Shown here: positions 20,951 through 32,379 of the stretch, piece after piece
How the letters are laid out: the number at the start of each line of letters is the position of its first letter
How positions within the stretch are numbered: position 1 is the stretch's first letter
Source: Gautieria morchelliformis
Taxonomy: Eukaryota; Basidiomycota; Agaricomycetes; Gomphales; Gomphaceae
DNA: 64,000 bases
Reading direction: 5' to 3'
Assembly: GCA_015179125.1 (NCBI GenBank)
Contig: WHVA01000359.1
Location: 55,781-119,780, forward strand
Made by a program: the position numbers and the translations under genes
Notes under the pieces: generated by a model
What the model was told of the DNA's origin: nothing
Database searches by the model: none
The model's input: the letters and a program-made list of their open reading frames with translations, nothing else

Positions 20951-22186
20951 CTATTTTTTCACCTCCGTAATGGAGGCCGAAGTCCCCTCGTTAGGGGTCT
21001 TTGCTGCCCGACCTTTAGAACCGCTACCGCTGGTAGACTTGTTCTTTGGGCAGTCCTTGACGATGTGGCCTTTGGTGCCGCAAAGCAGACAAAGGCCTTG
21101 GTCGACCCGACGTTGGCGCTCCTCGGGAAGTAGTTTGCCATCCTTCCCGAGTTTGCTCGAAATGTCGGACTGACCCTTGTTGTTCGAAGAGTTGTTGTTG
21201 GAACCCTTGCCGTTGTTGTTAGTCTTGTTGCGGTTCTTATTGTTATTAGAACCGCTGAACGACTGGTTGTTGTTAGTGGCATTGCTGCTGGACTGATTAG
21301 CGGCACGTGCAGGCTGGGAGCTACGACCATTGATCATGGCGTCATATTCCTTACGCTCCCAGTAACGGCTGTCGCATTCCAGCACGAAGTTCCTAAGCTC
21401 GGCGAGGCTGCGAATCCAGGGAAGTGAAGCAAGTCGTCCTTGATTCTTTTGGCCAAGCCCTTGTAGGCGAAGTGTCGGAGGGCTGCATCGTTCCACTGAG
21501 TCCGAGTCGAAGCTCAGGTGAAATCAATAAAGAATCGCGCGGCCTTGTGGTGCTCTTTCATAACGATTTTCTCGAGGTCAATCTCGGCTTGGGCAGCGTT
21601 GTCGTATGGCCTGAAGTTGAGCTCGAGCTCGGCCTTGAAGCTGTCCCAGTCCTCGAGCCAATCTGGCTCGGGTTGGACTTCGCCGAGGATCTCCGGCTCA
21701 AAATACTGTAGAGCTGAGCCGGACAGGTAAGAAATAGCATACTGCACCTTCGAGGCCCCAGTTTTGAAAGCTGTGGGGCGATCTCGGAAGTTGAGTCCGC
21801 ATTCCGCATTGAAGGAAGAAGGTGCGAAGCTTGGCCTGGTCAGTACCGTCATAACTATCTGGTTCCTTGACCTTGGCTCGTGCTTCGGACTCGCGAGGTT
21901 TCGCGAGTTTGATGAACACTCGACGCATAAGCTCGTTGTCCTCGAGGTCACCGAGGTCCTCGGGTGGTAGGTTGGGGAGGTCCTGATCGTTGTCAGAACT
22001 TCCTGAGCCATCACCTGGATCACCTGAAGGATCACCGGGGTTAGCCCTACCTTTGCCTTTGTTACTAGGCTTGGCGGGGTCTGCGAGGGGTACCCCCGGA
22101 GGCAGTGGTGAGTCGTCGGGGGCTTCCGAGAAACGTCGTTGTTCTGATATACCCCGAAGGGTGCGAGAACGAGTCATTATGGACAT
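20951..22186 (-). pseudogene. Gypsy-B Gag (capsid and zinc knuckle)
   Basis: It starts at the ATG near 22186. The N-terminal region is Pro/Asp-rich. A frameshift around 21815 separates it from the capsid domain (W-L-E-D-W-D-S-F-K-A-E-L-E-L-N-F). An in-frame TGA at 21514-21516 follows F-I-D-F, where the B' copy has CGA. The last part contains an Asn/Ser-rich linker and a CCHC knuckle, C-L-L-C-G-T-K-G-H-I-V-K-D-C. Gag would form the cytoplasmic particle. This copy is broken. Confidence 0.85.
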
Positions 22187-22230
22187 AGTGAAGAAAAGGG
22201 ATACGTAGGGTGTAAGCAGTCTGAAAATAC

Positions 22231-22801
22231 TGTTACGATATGATCCGTCGTAAGGTTGACCGAGGTCGGGAGCGAAGCCCGAGGTAAGGTCCGAGGTCAC
22301 GAGGCAAGGTTTGGATGGGGAAGTCGGAGAGGGACTTGGCTTCAGCTTATGTGCTGCGCCGACCCTACGCACGAGTCCCAACTTCAGAGGCAAACGAATA
22401 AGAGGCGAGGTTTGGCTTAAGAGGCGAGGCTTAGAAACTAGCTAAGGATCGAAGGGATACGATAGTTGATTTTCAGACTGAGGAGTAGGAATGCATACAA
22501 GGGGGGTTATATACGAGCGAGGGTACGAGTCAGGGGCGAACATATTAGTGGAGGTCAGGGCGAGGTCAGGAGACCGAGGTCAGGGCGAGGTAATATACGA
22601 ATGATGCGTGATGGAGCGGAATCAGTAACTAAGGGAACTAAGGGGATACGGGCATGGGATCAAGGTCGGATATGAACTCAAGCTCGGGCTCGGGCTCGGG
22701 CGCGGATATGGATCATATGTACTCGGGCACGAATATCACACGGCTCGGGCTCGGAAGAAGGTTTTACCGGTAAGTAACCGGCCAAAGGCCGGGTTCTTAC
22801 A
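22231..22801 (-). repeat. Gypsy-B 5' LTR (571 bp)
   Basis: TGTAAGAACC..GTAACA on the minus strand. It carries a TATA-like gttatata near 22507 and cggctcgggctcgg repeats near its start. It is followed by the right copy of the ggtgg duplication. Confidence 0.9.
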
Positions 22802-24657
22802 GGTGGTAGTTCTGTTAATTCCCATGTTCCTAATGTCTTGTGTTGATCCATTTCAATTTCCATCGCTTTTTCCCAGATCGGCGCATCATCACGTGATACC
22901 GCCGCTCTGTAATTCTCAGGTTCAGTGACGATTTCTTTTGTTATGTAAACCTGCTTGGTGCGTCCTGAATCATTCAGCTTCCGGTAATCCGGTCTTTGAG
23001 TGATATGCACGCTCCGTCGAATCTGTGGAGCTGGCGCTTGTTCAGGTGGATCAGGAACGGGCGTCGTCTGGGGTGATGACATCTGCAGGGTAGATGGGAT
23101 CGGGTCCGGCACATGCTCGCATGGTGAGTGCTCCCCCTCGAGCGGTGCCGTGTCGTCATGGTCGTTATCTGGGATAGGGTAGAGTCTGTTGTCGTTTTCG
23201 TCGAATGTAATATTTCTCGAAATTTGAACATGCTTTGAGGCTTTATTGTAATACCTCCAGGCTTTTGCATGTTCTGCTACTCCGACGAAGATATGCTCTT
23301 CTGCCTTTGAATCAAGTTTGGCTCGACGTTGATCCGGCACCATAACCCAGCAATTTGTCCCAAATTCCTCTAGACGTGCTATGTTCGGCTTCTTGCCGAA
23401 TAGTGCTTGGAACGGCGTTGCGTCATCTCCAAGCGCTCGCGTGGGTGATCGATTTTTTATATAACACGCGTAAGCCACGGCCTTGGGCCAGAGTATTTTT
23501 GGCAGGTTCTTGGCAAATATCATTGCCCGTGCGTGCTCGAGTAAGGTCCGGTTGAGTCGTTCGGCGATTCCATTCTGGGCTGGGGAGTATAGGGCTGTGG
23601 TCTCCATGATAATGCCATATTTTGCACAAAATTCCTTGAAATTCTTATTGACATATTCCCCTCCATTATCTGAGCGAAACCTCTTCAGTTTCTGACCTGT
23701 TTGGGTCTCGAGGAATGCTTTGTACGTCTCGAAGTGTTTGAGCGCTTCATCTTTGGCGCTCCCGAAATAAATGACCGTGTACCTAGATTTGATGTCCGCG
23801 AAAGAATAGAAGTACTTTTCACGTGATGGTCCTTCGGTCTGGGCAGGCCCCCATACATCGGATACTGTTAGGTCACCGACCTGTTCTACAGTGTCCTCGG
23901 CTCTTTTGGGGAATGGCTCCACATGCCGTTTGCCTTGTATGCAGGCTTTACATTGGCTCGGCTCGTTTTACTCACCGATCTCGAGTCCAGTAACTAGGTC
24001 GTTAGATTTCAACAATTTTATAGAGTTTATGTTGACGTGCCCTAGTATCCTGTGCCATTTGTCCCATGACCGTCCCTTTGCCGCTGTGGCAAAGTCCCGT
24101 GCCTTGATTGATCGAGTGACTCGTGCCTTCATACAGAACAGCCACCCGCGCTTCTGTCCCTGTGCGAAGGTAACTCCGGCGCGTGATTTGAATTCGACGC
24201 TGGTGCCTGAAAATGTGGCCGTGTTGCCCTTATCAGTTAGACGCCCTACGCTGATAAGGTTGTTCGGCGCATCCGGTGCATGCTTGACGTCACGTAGTTC
24301 AATCGTGTTCGTCTTGGCGCCGATCTTGAATTCCATGTATATAGTGCCTCGGCCTTGTGTATGTAGTACCGCACCGGGTGAAATTCCTTCAATTTCTGAT
24401 GGTTCCTCGGCATAGCTAGCAAAATCGTTTCGGCTTCGAGCTATATGTGTTGTTGCCGCTGAATCGGCTAGCCAGTCGGATGCAGATATAGCACTGTATG
24501 CTACCTCCTTAGATACAAACGCAAAGTCCTTTTCTTCCGCTTGTTTAACCATCTCTTTGTTCCCTGATTTGAACCACTTTGGTGCTTGGCCTTCCTTGCC
24601 GCCACCTTTCGCCCAGCAGTCCTTCACGTAATGACCCTTCTTGCCCAATTTTGGCAT
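22802..24657 (-). pseudogene. Copia-1 protease, integrase and start of reverse transcriptase
   Basis: The frame at 23968-24657 holds a decayed CCHC knuckle (G-H-Y-V-K-D-C), the Copia protease motif W-L-A-D-S-A-A-T-T-H and the pre-integrase H-R-I-L-G-H motif, and ends at an in-frame TAA at about 23966. After it the integrase core shows D-V-W-G-P-A, R-S-D-N-G-G-E-Y and Q-N-G-I-A-E-R-L-N-R-T, so all three catalytic acidic residues are kept. RT starts W-E-L-T-E-L-P-P and is cut at 22802 by Gypsy-B. It resumes at 15597. Confidence 0.88.
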
Positions 24658-25337
24658 TTTCCCTTTGTTGCTCCTGAGTCATCTTTCTTGGGCCTGTGAC
24701 GTAGTTGCGCCTTAAGCGCCGTCTGCCGTGCCGATCCAGCTTTCCGTGCTCGATCCTCATCGAGGACTCGAGCTATTAATATATCAGCTGTTGTCGCGGC
24801 TCCACTGGCGTTTACTGCTGTAATAAACGCCGACCAAGAATCTGGTAATGACATCAGCAACGTGTTCGAGAACTCGGTGTCACTGATGTAATGTCCCCGC
24901 GCATTCAGTTCCTGTTGAATGCCGCGGAGCTTGCGTATGTGCTCCTCCATGTTCGCGCCGTCCTCGGCAAGCGTCCGGAAGAAATCTCTTCGGAGATTTA
25001 CAATCCCCACTGCTCCCTTAGATTCGAATATTGCTTGTAAACTAGTCCATACAGCAAATGCAGACATCGTCTGATTGATGTAAACTAGTTGTTCATCGGC
25101 GACTCTGAGACAAATCTCTTTTCTAGCTTTCTTGTCCTTCCTTCTCCAATCGTCGATTTCCTGCTGCTTGGTCGCAGTGACGTTGTCGGCATCTGCCGGT
25201 CTCGGTTCCGTCTCCCTGCCGATAGCCACGTCCCACAGATCTAAGTCATTGAGTATCCACTCGAGCCGCCGGCGCCATGCCACGTAATTATCCCCGTTCA
25301 AGGGGTCGATCTTGTACGTGTTGCTGCTGCTCGACAT
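24624..25337 (-). pseudogene. Copia-1 Gag
   Basis: 237 codons from a clear ATG at 25337 just inside the primer-binding site. It has the Copia gag fold: L-N-G-D-N-Y-V-A-W near the start, a central W-T-S-L-Q-A-I-F-E and M-S-L-P-D-S-W. The frame is lost before the zinc knuckle, so Gag no longer reads into protease. Apart from that one frameshift the capsid part is undisturbed. Confidence 0.88.
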
Positions 25338-25467
25338 CGTCGATCGGTATTGAGTCGGTGGAGTGTAGAGCGTAGTTGGAGTAAGCTAGGTCTGTAGTAG
25401 TTTAGTTATGACCGGGGCCCATAACCTGTGGAACGAAGGAGTAAATAATAGACTGGTATTCTATGAT

Positions 25468-25884
25468 TGTAAGGGCAACCCTGGCTGGTTGTGGAGATCA
25501 CACTACCACACAACTGACAAGGGGAAATCCAAAGAGAAAAGTCTAAGGACCCCAATGTCAGCGAGCCCGTATTATACTACGCTGCACAGCCAGGGACAAC
25601 ACTTGGCACCCGCCATCAACCCTGCATCTCCCTGACCCTTGATTGACCCTTGATGCCACCTATTACGCGAGTCGCTTGATTTCCGACACTGTTCCGAGAG
25701 TGGAAGTCGGAAATTGGAGTGGAACTGGCGTGGCGAACAGAACTGGTGGAAGTTCTCCCAGAAGCGGAATCATTTCCGAAAGCAGAGGCGGAGATGGAAT
25801 CGGAACCAGAAGCGGAGTTGGAAATGGAGTCAGAACTGGGTGTGGTGTCGGAACTGGAAATGGAAAACAGGGTGTCCCCTGACA
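25468..25884 (-). repeat. Gypsy-D 3' LTR (417 bp)
   Basis: It is shorter than the 5' LTR because one of two direct repeats gacaaggggaaatccaaag and the sequence between them is missing. This is a deletion by slippage or recombination between those repeats. Confidence 0.9.
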
Positions 25885-27285
25885 TCACCCCCCTCTAGCG
25901 TGCTGCGTCCTCGAAGCACGGGACACGAGGGATTGAAATGCCAGCGAGCAGATTCGGCGAGGGGCACCGGGGTGTGTCTTATAGAACTCACGGAGTTTGT
26001 CTGGAGCGGAAACATCTGGCTCTGGGACCCACGAATTCTCCTCGTACCCATACCCTTCTTGGAATTGGAGTCGTCCTCGCACAAACCGGCTGTCCAGGAT
26101 CCGTTCCTCCACATAGTGCTCTTCCCCATCTACAATTTCTGGCGGAGGTGGCGGACGAGCCTTCCGACCTGGAATCGGGTCCTCAAGCATAGGGAGTAAC
26201 TTCACCACGTTGAAGACGGGGTGGAGGCGGGACATGGACATCGGAAGTCGGAGGCGGTATGCATTCCGTCCAACCCTCCGCATCACCGTGAAGGGCCCAA
26301 GGTAGCGGTGGGAAGGCTTCTGCGAAGGGCGTGTGGTGCGGATGTCACTTGCATCTAGGTACACCTTGTCTCCAACTTGGTACTCTGGGGCAGGAACCTG
26401 GCGTTGGTTGTAGTACCTTGCCATGTCATCCTTGGCCTTCGCAAGGGCCGACTTGGCTTCCGAAAGGGTGGAGTCCATGCGGTCCCGGAACTCATTGACC
26501 GTCTCGAGTCGGGAGTCAGCCTGGCGTGGCTCGAAGCCCATCCGCGGGTGTCGTCCGGAGTCAAGCATGAAGGGAGTCTGTTGTGTGGAGGAATGTACAT
26601 GGTTGTTGTATTGGAATTCCGCCAGTGGAAGTAACTCATCCCAGTCATCCTGCCTCTCATTGACAAAGAGGCGGAGATATTGCTCCAACTCCTGATTGAC
26701 CCATTCCGTCTGTCCGTCACCCTGCGGATGGTATGCTGTGGTGGTAGCCAGCTTTATGCCGAGCAGGCGGTAGAGCTCCCGAGTCAGTTCTGCGACAAAT
26801 TGCGGACCTCGGTTGGAAACAACTTGTTTCGGGAGCCCATGCAACTTCCAGACATGTGCAAGGAACAGGCGGGCCACTCCGAGGGCTGTGATCATCGTGT
26901 GCGTCGGAATGAAGTGGGACACCTTGCTTACCGAATCCACGATGTTCATGATCGCGTCGTACCCATGAGACTCTGGGAGTTCAACGATGAAGTTGACACT
27001 GATGGTGTCCCAGCGGGATTCGGGAATCGGGAGCGGAACAAGTTCTCCAACGGGCGGATGTCGTTGTGCTTTGGTTTGGAGACAAAGGTCACATGTCTTC
27101 ACGTACTGTCCAATGCAGCGGGACATCTGGGGCCACCAGTAATTCTGAGCCACTAACTCCAGCGTCTTCCACCTGCCAGCATGCCCAGCATACCCGTGTG
27201 TCATGGTGCTGGGACACAATGCGGCGGCGGAGGTCCGCCCCACCTGGAACGTAGACCTTGCCTCTGAAGTGGAGCAGTCCGTCAC
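25885..27285 (-). pseudogene. Gypsy-D integrase and degenerate chromodomain (two catalytic Asp changed to Asn)
   Basis: It contains the H2C2 zinc-binding block (G-H-A-G-R-W-K-T and C-D-L-C-L-Q-T-K) and a full integrase core. In the core the first catalytic Asp reads Asn (I-S-V-N-F-I-V-E-L-P) and the second also reads Asn (V-S-N-R-G-P-Q-F). The Glu is kept (G-Q-T-E-W-V-N-Q-E). The C-terminal chromodomain-like part (G-R-L-Q-F-Q-E-G-Y-G-Y-E-E-N-S-W) has lost its usual V-R-W-K. The ORF stops directly at the purine tract, so this family has no accessory ORF. The enzyme should be inactive. Confidence 0.88.
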
Positions 27286-29163
27286 GTTCCGACCATTCCG
27301 CTGCCCGTACAGACCGTGAGTGCCCTTTCCGAAGTTCCTCCACTGCTTTCACCACCGACTCCTCCTTCTCTCCATTCCGGTACTGCCTCCAGATATCCCG
27401 GAGCATTTCCGCTTCTACCCCAACTGCAGTCACTCCCTCTAGGGCACGGATTGCAAAGAGACTTGGGCGGAGCAGTGTCATATCCGCATTGTCCCCACTT
27501 CCGCTTCCATGATCCGCACGGCGGGATAGGGCATCGGGCTTGCCCATGGTGCAGCCGGGCCGGTGGTGGAGCATGAAGTCGAACCGGGACAGGTGTAGGG
27601 ACCACCGTGCTTGTCGTCGGTTCAACTTCTTAGACGTGCGGAAATACTCGAGGTTCTTGTGGTCTGTCCAGATCTCAAATGGGCATAGAGCACCCTCGAG
27701 GAAGTGTCGCCACCCCTCCAGCGCTCGGATGATTGCCAGCATTTCCTTGTCATGGATCTCATAGTTCCGCTCGACCGGACTAAGGCTCTTAGAGAAGAAG
27801 GCAATCGGATGCCACCCCCCACCATCTTCCGGTGACTGTTGTGACAAGACCGCTCCGGTAGCTGTGTCGGAAGAATCCGCCTCGACTCGGTAAGGGCGAG
27901 AGTCATCTGGAAAGATCAGGACCGGGGCAGAAGTGATCAGCTCTTTGAGTTTGTCAAAGGAGGCCTGTTCCGGCTCTCCCCACCGCCATCCAACCTCCTT
28001 CTTGGTGAGGTCAAAGAGGGCACGGGCGTGGCAGGAGAAGTCCTTGATGAACCGCCGGTAGAAATTGACAAACCCAATGAAGGACTGGACCTCCTTCTTG
28101 TTCCGCAGCACGGGCCAATCCGACACACCGGAAACTTTGACTGGGTCCATTTCCACCTTTCCTTCCGATACAATCACCCCAAGATACTCTATCCGGGTCC
28201 GCTCAAATTCGCACTTTTCCGGCTTGAGACACAGGTTGTACTCCTGGAGCTGTTCCAGCACTCTCCGCACGACTTCCCGATGTTCGGACATTGTTTTTGT
28301 GAAGATGAGGATGTCATCAAGGTAGACGCAGACAACCCCTTCTGCTATCATGTCACGGAAAATGTCATTCATCATCGTCTGGAATGTGGTGGGACTGTTG
28401 GTGAGGCCGAAGAACATGACCTGTGGCTCAAAGAGTCCCCAGTTGGTGCGGAATGCGGCCTTCCACTCGTCTCCCTCTCGGATCCGAACATTATTGAAGC
28501 CCCAGCGGACATCCAGCTTAGTGAAGTACCTTGCCCCGCGGAGTTGTGTGATTAGTTCGGAAATGAGTGGAATGGGGTACCGGTTCTTGATCGTGATCGC
28601 ATTCAACCCGGTAATCCTGCACAAGTCTGAGCGAGCCGTCCTTCTTCTTGATGAAGAACACTGGAGATGCCATGGGTGACTTGGAGGGGCGGATCCTCCC
28701 TGTACGGAGGTTTTCCACAAGGAATGCATCAAGCTCTACCTGCTCCTTGGGTGACAGCGGGTAGACCTTGCAGTTGGTGGGCTTTGACCCAGGCTCCAAC
28801 TCGATGGCATGGTCCCACAGCTTCCATGGAGGCAGGGCATCAAACGACTCCTTGGAAAAGACGTCCTCGAACTCCCGCAGGTACTCCGGAATTTCCGCCT
28901 CCGCTCTATCATGCTTCTTGGAGGCTTCAGCAAGGCGTTGCAAGATATTTCCGGTGGCGCGGATGTGTTCCGCTTCCGGTGGAAGGTTTACGTACAGAAA
29001 ACGCTCCCCTTCCGCCAGAGTGTCTTCTGGGCCGAGTCGGATGACGTCGGAGTCGGAATCGGAATTGGAATTGGAAGTGGGATCCGGTTCAAATTCCGCT
29101 TCCGAGTCTTCTTCTGCAAGCAGTGGATGGGGGCCAGAACGACATGTCTGTATGAGCCATTCG
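27089..29163 (-). pseudogene. Gypsy-D reverse transcriptase and RNase H
   Basis: The first part (28518-29163) reads S-P-K-E-Q-V-E-L-D-A-F and F-F-I-K-K-K-D-G-S-L-R-L-V-Q-D-Y. It shifts frame near 28630 into 27089-28732, which carries [12 protein letters not shown], the catalytic Y-L-D-D-I-L-I-F-T, the thumb, and RNase H (D-S-S-D-T-A-T-G-A-V, then H-N/D-K-E-M-L-A-I and D-H-K-N-L-E-Y-F). The frame ends in the linker before the integrase zinc finger, where another shift occurs at about 27150-27200. RT Asp residues are kept. Confidence 0.88.
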
Positions 29164-29165
29164 TA

Positions 29166-29890
29166 GTGTTGTTTACAGTTCAGCTTGAATTGATCCATAC
29201 CAGTTCAGTTCCAGTTCAGTTCATTGAGCTGAACTGGTATTTGAACCGAACCTGGGACTGGCATCCTCTCCATTCCTTCGATTGGTCTGAATCAATCATG
29301 AACCGGTTCTGAACCGGTTCAATACTATTATATATCTAAATGATTTATTTTTTAATTTTACTAATATTTGGCTACTTTAAGGTCATATTCATTTATTTTT
29401 GACGTCTAACTAACTAAATTAAAAGGGGAATGACTCCTGCAAGGGCAGGAGTCGTTGTGTGAAGTGAGCAAACAGTGCGGCCTTATAAAGACCGCGCTGT
29501 TTGCAAGTCACGTGACCAGCGAATGTCGCTGTTTCGTTGACCATCGCAGGTCACATGACTTGCAAAGATCAACAAACAGCGCGGTCTACATAAGGCCGCG
29601 CTGTTTTCTCACTCCACACAATGACTCCTGCCCTTGCAGGAGTCATTCCCCTTTTAATTTAGTTAGTTAGACGTCAAAAATAAATGAACATGACCTTAAA
29701 TTAGCCAAATATTAGTAGAATTAAAAAATAAATCATTTAGAGTTAAACCGGTATTGAACTGGTTCAGAACTGGCTCAGGACCGGTTCATGAGCTGAACTG
29801 GCACATGAGCTGAGCTGGAGCTGGGTCATGACCCAAAACCATGAACCGGTTTGTGAACTGAATTGAACTGAACTGAACTATAAACAACAC
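29166..29890. mobile_element. 725-bp fold-back element with TA target duplication, in Gypsy-D
   Basis: Its ends are GTGTTGTTTA(C/T)AG and the inverse, each flanked by TA. It is palindromic over almost its whole length. The ttcagttcag/ctgaactgg ends are followed by taaatgatttatttttta, then a mirrored block ending ggggaatgactcctgc, and an inner GC-rich hairpin with gcgcggtct/agaccgcgct. There is no ORF. Known context: TA duplications occur with Tc1/mariner-type transposition. The inner arms also carry cacgtgac and cacatgac motifs. Confidence 0.85.
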
Positions 29891-29892
29891 TA

Positions 29893-30532
29893 GCCGTTTG
29901 GTCTTCCGCTGCTCCTGGTGTTCCTTCCGCACTTCCGACCGGCACATGTGACACTTGGCTGGACATCGACTCATCAGTACCTTCCGAGTCTGCCAATTGA
30001 TCTCTGGGTTGTGCTCCTGAAGCCAGGTAAACCCGAGGATGATGTCTTGCTTCCCCAGGCTGGTGACCGCAAAGGAAGTGCGTTCTGAGTGCCCATTGTA
30101 GCGGAGAATTGTGTCTACTATCTCCGTGATGGACCCTGCCTCATTGGGGCTTCCATCCACATTGAACACCGGGATTGCACGTTGCAACTTCCGCATGGTC
30201 AGTCGGTTCCGTTCCACATAGTCCCGGTCTATAAACTGACCAGTGGCCCCGCAATCAACAAGGGCGGGTCCGGATTTGACTTCCACTGTATCCGTCGTCT
30301 GGATCTCCACCTTAATGACTAGTGACTTGGGGCCAGGGGTGGCAGCGACAACATAGCGCTTCGGAAGGCGTTTCTCCCAAGGGCGGATGCGGGATGGACG
30401 GGGTGTCGGATTTGGTTTTTGTGTGACTTTATCCGGTGGGTCTGTACGAAGTGAGGGGAGTGGGGGCTTTTCATTCTCTACTTCAAGACAGGCAAACCGG
30501 TTATGTACAGGCAGCAGGGGCACACATCTCAC
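29893..30532 (-). pseudogene. Gypsy-D aspartic protease
   Basis: The retropepsin motif A-L-V-D-C-G-A-T-G-Q-F-I-D lies near 30250, and D-I-I-L-G-F-T-W-L follows. The frame overlaps the end of gag by a few bases and would continue into RT, but the fold-back element interrupts it at 29890. The motif has Cys instead of the more usual Ser or Thr after the catalytic Asp, as seen in many fungal chromoviruses. Confidence 0.8.
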
Positions 30533-31722
30533 CCGCTGCGCGTCACAAAATCCGACGCATCCTCCACTTCCGGTGGATCATGTTCCGCATTTTCGGAAAC
30601 GTCTTCCGCAGTGGGCACTCCGCTTATGTCTGCAAGTGCGAGGAACTCTGGAAGGAGCTCGAGTTTCTCCTCTGTGGTCATAAGCCGGATATCAAAGGCT
30701 TGGGGGCACTCGCGAGCATAGTGGCCTGGTTGTCGACATCGGAAGCAGGTGATAGTTCCGTGGCCTTTTCCGCGCATGCAGTCAACATCCATCGGGGCAG
30801 GGCCACTCTTCGAGGGAGGAGGGCTATGGTTCCTAATAGGAGCAGGCGGAGCAAGCGTTGGAAATAATTTCCGTGTGGGAATGAATGCGCTTCCGGGTTT
30901 TGGCACAGGTGGAGTAGGACAAGTGGAACTGCGTGTCATGTTCCGGCTTGTCTCCACGAAGGCCTCATTTGCTTCCCTGTTCTGGGACACCCTCTGTGCA
31001 GCTTGGTACCACCCTTCCGGGTCATCAAAATCCGGAGCTCCATCCCCAAGCAGCGCGACTTGGTTCTGGAGTTTCGGATCAAGCCCTCGTCGGAATTTGA
31101 TGACGATCGTCTTGTCGTCGTCATACTCCGCAAGGTCGATGAGCTCCTGGAAGCGATCGATGTAGTCATCGACTGGATCCTTGGCCTGGTACCAGCTGGT
31201 CCCCTCGAGCTTCGTAAGGGCTGTGAGCTGCTCATTTTTCGGGCAGAACTGGTCGGAAAATGAGAACTGGTCGGAAAATGTTTTCTCGAAGGCGTCCCAG
31301 TCCCGGAAGTAGTTCCCCTTGCCCTTTGCTTCATGTCGGATCACCTTGTTTGCAAAACGGGCTGCGTGGTCCGACTTGAAAAAGGACAATGCCCAGTGAA
31401 TCCGAGCCTGGTCGTTCGGAAAGAGGTCTCCGACAATTGCGAAGTAGATGCTGCATGTGTTGAAGAATGTGCGTCCCTTCTCCCGATCTCCGTCAAAGTC
31501 CGCCGGAGTTGTGGGTTTGACCTTTGCTAACTTCGCGGAGACCCTCTCTTCCACTACTTCCGCTTTTCCGAAATCCGGATCGTCCAGCATTTCATTTCCA
31601 CCACTTTGTGGAATATCTAACTTAGCCAAAATCGCTTGTAAGGCTGTTTCAATCGTGTCGGTCTTCATCCGGTTCCGCGTCAGTTCCTCCTCCATATTCC
31701 GAAGACGATCGTCCGGATCCAT
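30529..31722 (-). CDS. Gypsy-D Gag
   Basis: The frame is open from inside the LTR edge to 30529. The first in-frame ATG is at 31722 (M-D-P-D-D-R-L), giving about 397 aa. Features in order: an N-terminal coiled-coil helix (about 10-45), the retrotransposon gag capsid domain (G-R-T-F-F-N-T-C through W-D-A-F-E-K-T-F), a Pro-rich linker and the CCHC knuckle C-F-R-C-R-Q-P-G-H-Y-A-R-E-C. It is the only undamaged gag in this cluster. The F-S-D-Q-F repeat near the capsid middle is a small internal duplication. Confidence 0.85.
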   Translation of the reverse strand: MDPDDRLRNMEEELTRNRMKTDTIETALQAILAKLDIPQSGGNEMLDDPDFGKAEVVEERVSAKLAKVKPTTPADFDGDREKGRTFFNTCSIYFAIVGDLFPNDQARIHWALSFFKSDHAARFANKVIRHEAKGKGNYFRDWDAFEKTFSDQFSFSDQFCPKNEQLTALTKLEGTSWYQAKDPVDDYIDRFQELIDLAEYDDDKTIVIKFRRGLDPKLQNQVALLGDGAPDFDDPEGWYQAAQRVSQNREANEAFVETSRNMTRSSTCPTPPVPKPGSAFIPTRKLFPTLAPPAPIRNHSPPPSKSGPAPMDVDCMRGKGHGTITCFRCRQPGHYARECPQAFDIRLMTTEEKLELLPEFLALADISGVPTAEDVSENAEHDPPEVEDASDFVTRSG

Positions 31723-31909
31723 GTCGGAAGGAGAAATATGGGACGGGATTTCCGGGGTCGGGAGCTGGACGTAAGAAGAGGGGCTGTCATACGCTGTGTG
31801 TGCGGAAGAGGTTGCGATCTCCGAGTCGCTGTCTCCGATTCCAAACGCACCTATGGCGAATGCAACACGCAGTACGACCGCCGGTCCTCTAGGGGAGAGA
31901 CTTTTCTGC

Positions 31910-32379
31910 TGTAAGGGCAACCCTGGCTGGTTGTGGAGATCACACTACCACACAACTGACAAGGGGAAATCCAAAGTATGTATAAACGAACAGAGTATAC
32001 AAGAGAGGGGATTCTCACCTGACAAGGGGAAATCCAAAGAGAAAAGCCTAAGGACCCCCAATGTCAGTGAGCCCGTATTATACTACGCTGCGCAGCCAGG
32101 GACAACACTTGGCACCCGCCATCAACCCTGCATCTCCCTGACCCTTGATGCCACCTATTACGCGATTCGCTTGATTTCCGACACTGTTCCGAGAGTGGAA
32201 GTCGGAAATTGGAGTGGAACTGGCGCGGCGAACAGAACTGGTGGAAGTTCTCCCAGAAGCGGAATCATTTCCGAAAGCAGAGGCGGAGATGGAATTGGAA
32301 CCGGAAGCGGAGTCGGAAATGGAGTGAGAACTGGGTGTGGTGTCGGAACTGGAAATGGAAAACAGGGTGTCCCCTGACA
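31910..32379 (-). repeat. Gypsy-D 5' LTR (470 bp)
   Basis: A complete LTR with both internal direct repeats gacaaggggaaatccaaag. It also holds the ggaa/cgga hexamer-rich region that creates spurious long ORFs on both strands. Confidence 0.9.

Larger units (their letters stand above)
15598..22801 (-). mobile_element. Gypsy-B: chromodomain Ty3/Gypsy element, TSD ggtgg
   Basis: LTRs lie at 15598-16127 (3') and 22231-22801 (5'), starting TGTAAGAACC on the minus strand. The direct repeats ggtgg at 15593-15597 and 22802-22806 prove a clean insertion into Copia-1 RT. Order on the minus strand: gag, protease-RT, RNase H-integrase-chromodomain. Between the chromodomain and the 3' LTR lies a gene on the opposite strand (16300-17423). 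The LTRs differ by an indel of about 41 bp and several substitutions, so the element is not recent. Confidence 0.93.
25468..32379 (-). mobile_element. Gypsy-D: Ty3/Gypsy chromovirus, TSD atgat
   Basis: LTRs lie at 25468-25884 (3') and 31910-32379 (5'), TGTCAGGGG..CCTTACA on the minus strand. The direct repeat atgat lies at 25463-25467 and 32380-32384. The insertion split the 5' LTR of Copia-1, which can be rejoined exactly across it. The purine tract AGAGGGGGGTGA precedes the 3' LTR. Order: gag, protease, RT, RNase H, integrase, degenerate chromodomain. A fold-back MITE interrupts the protease-RT junction. Confidence 0.93.
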
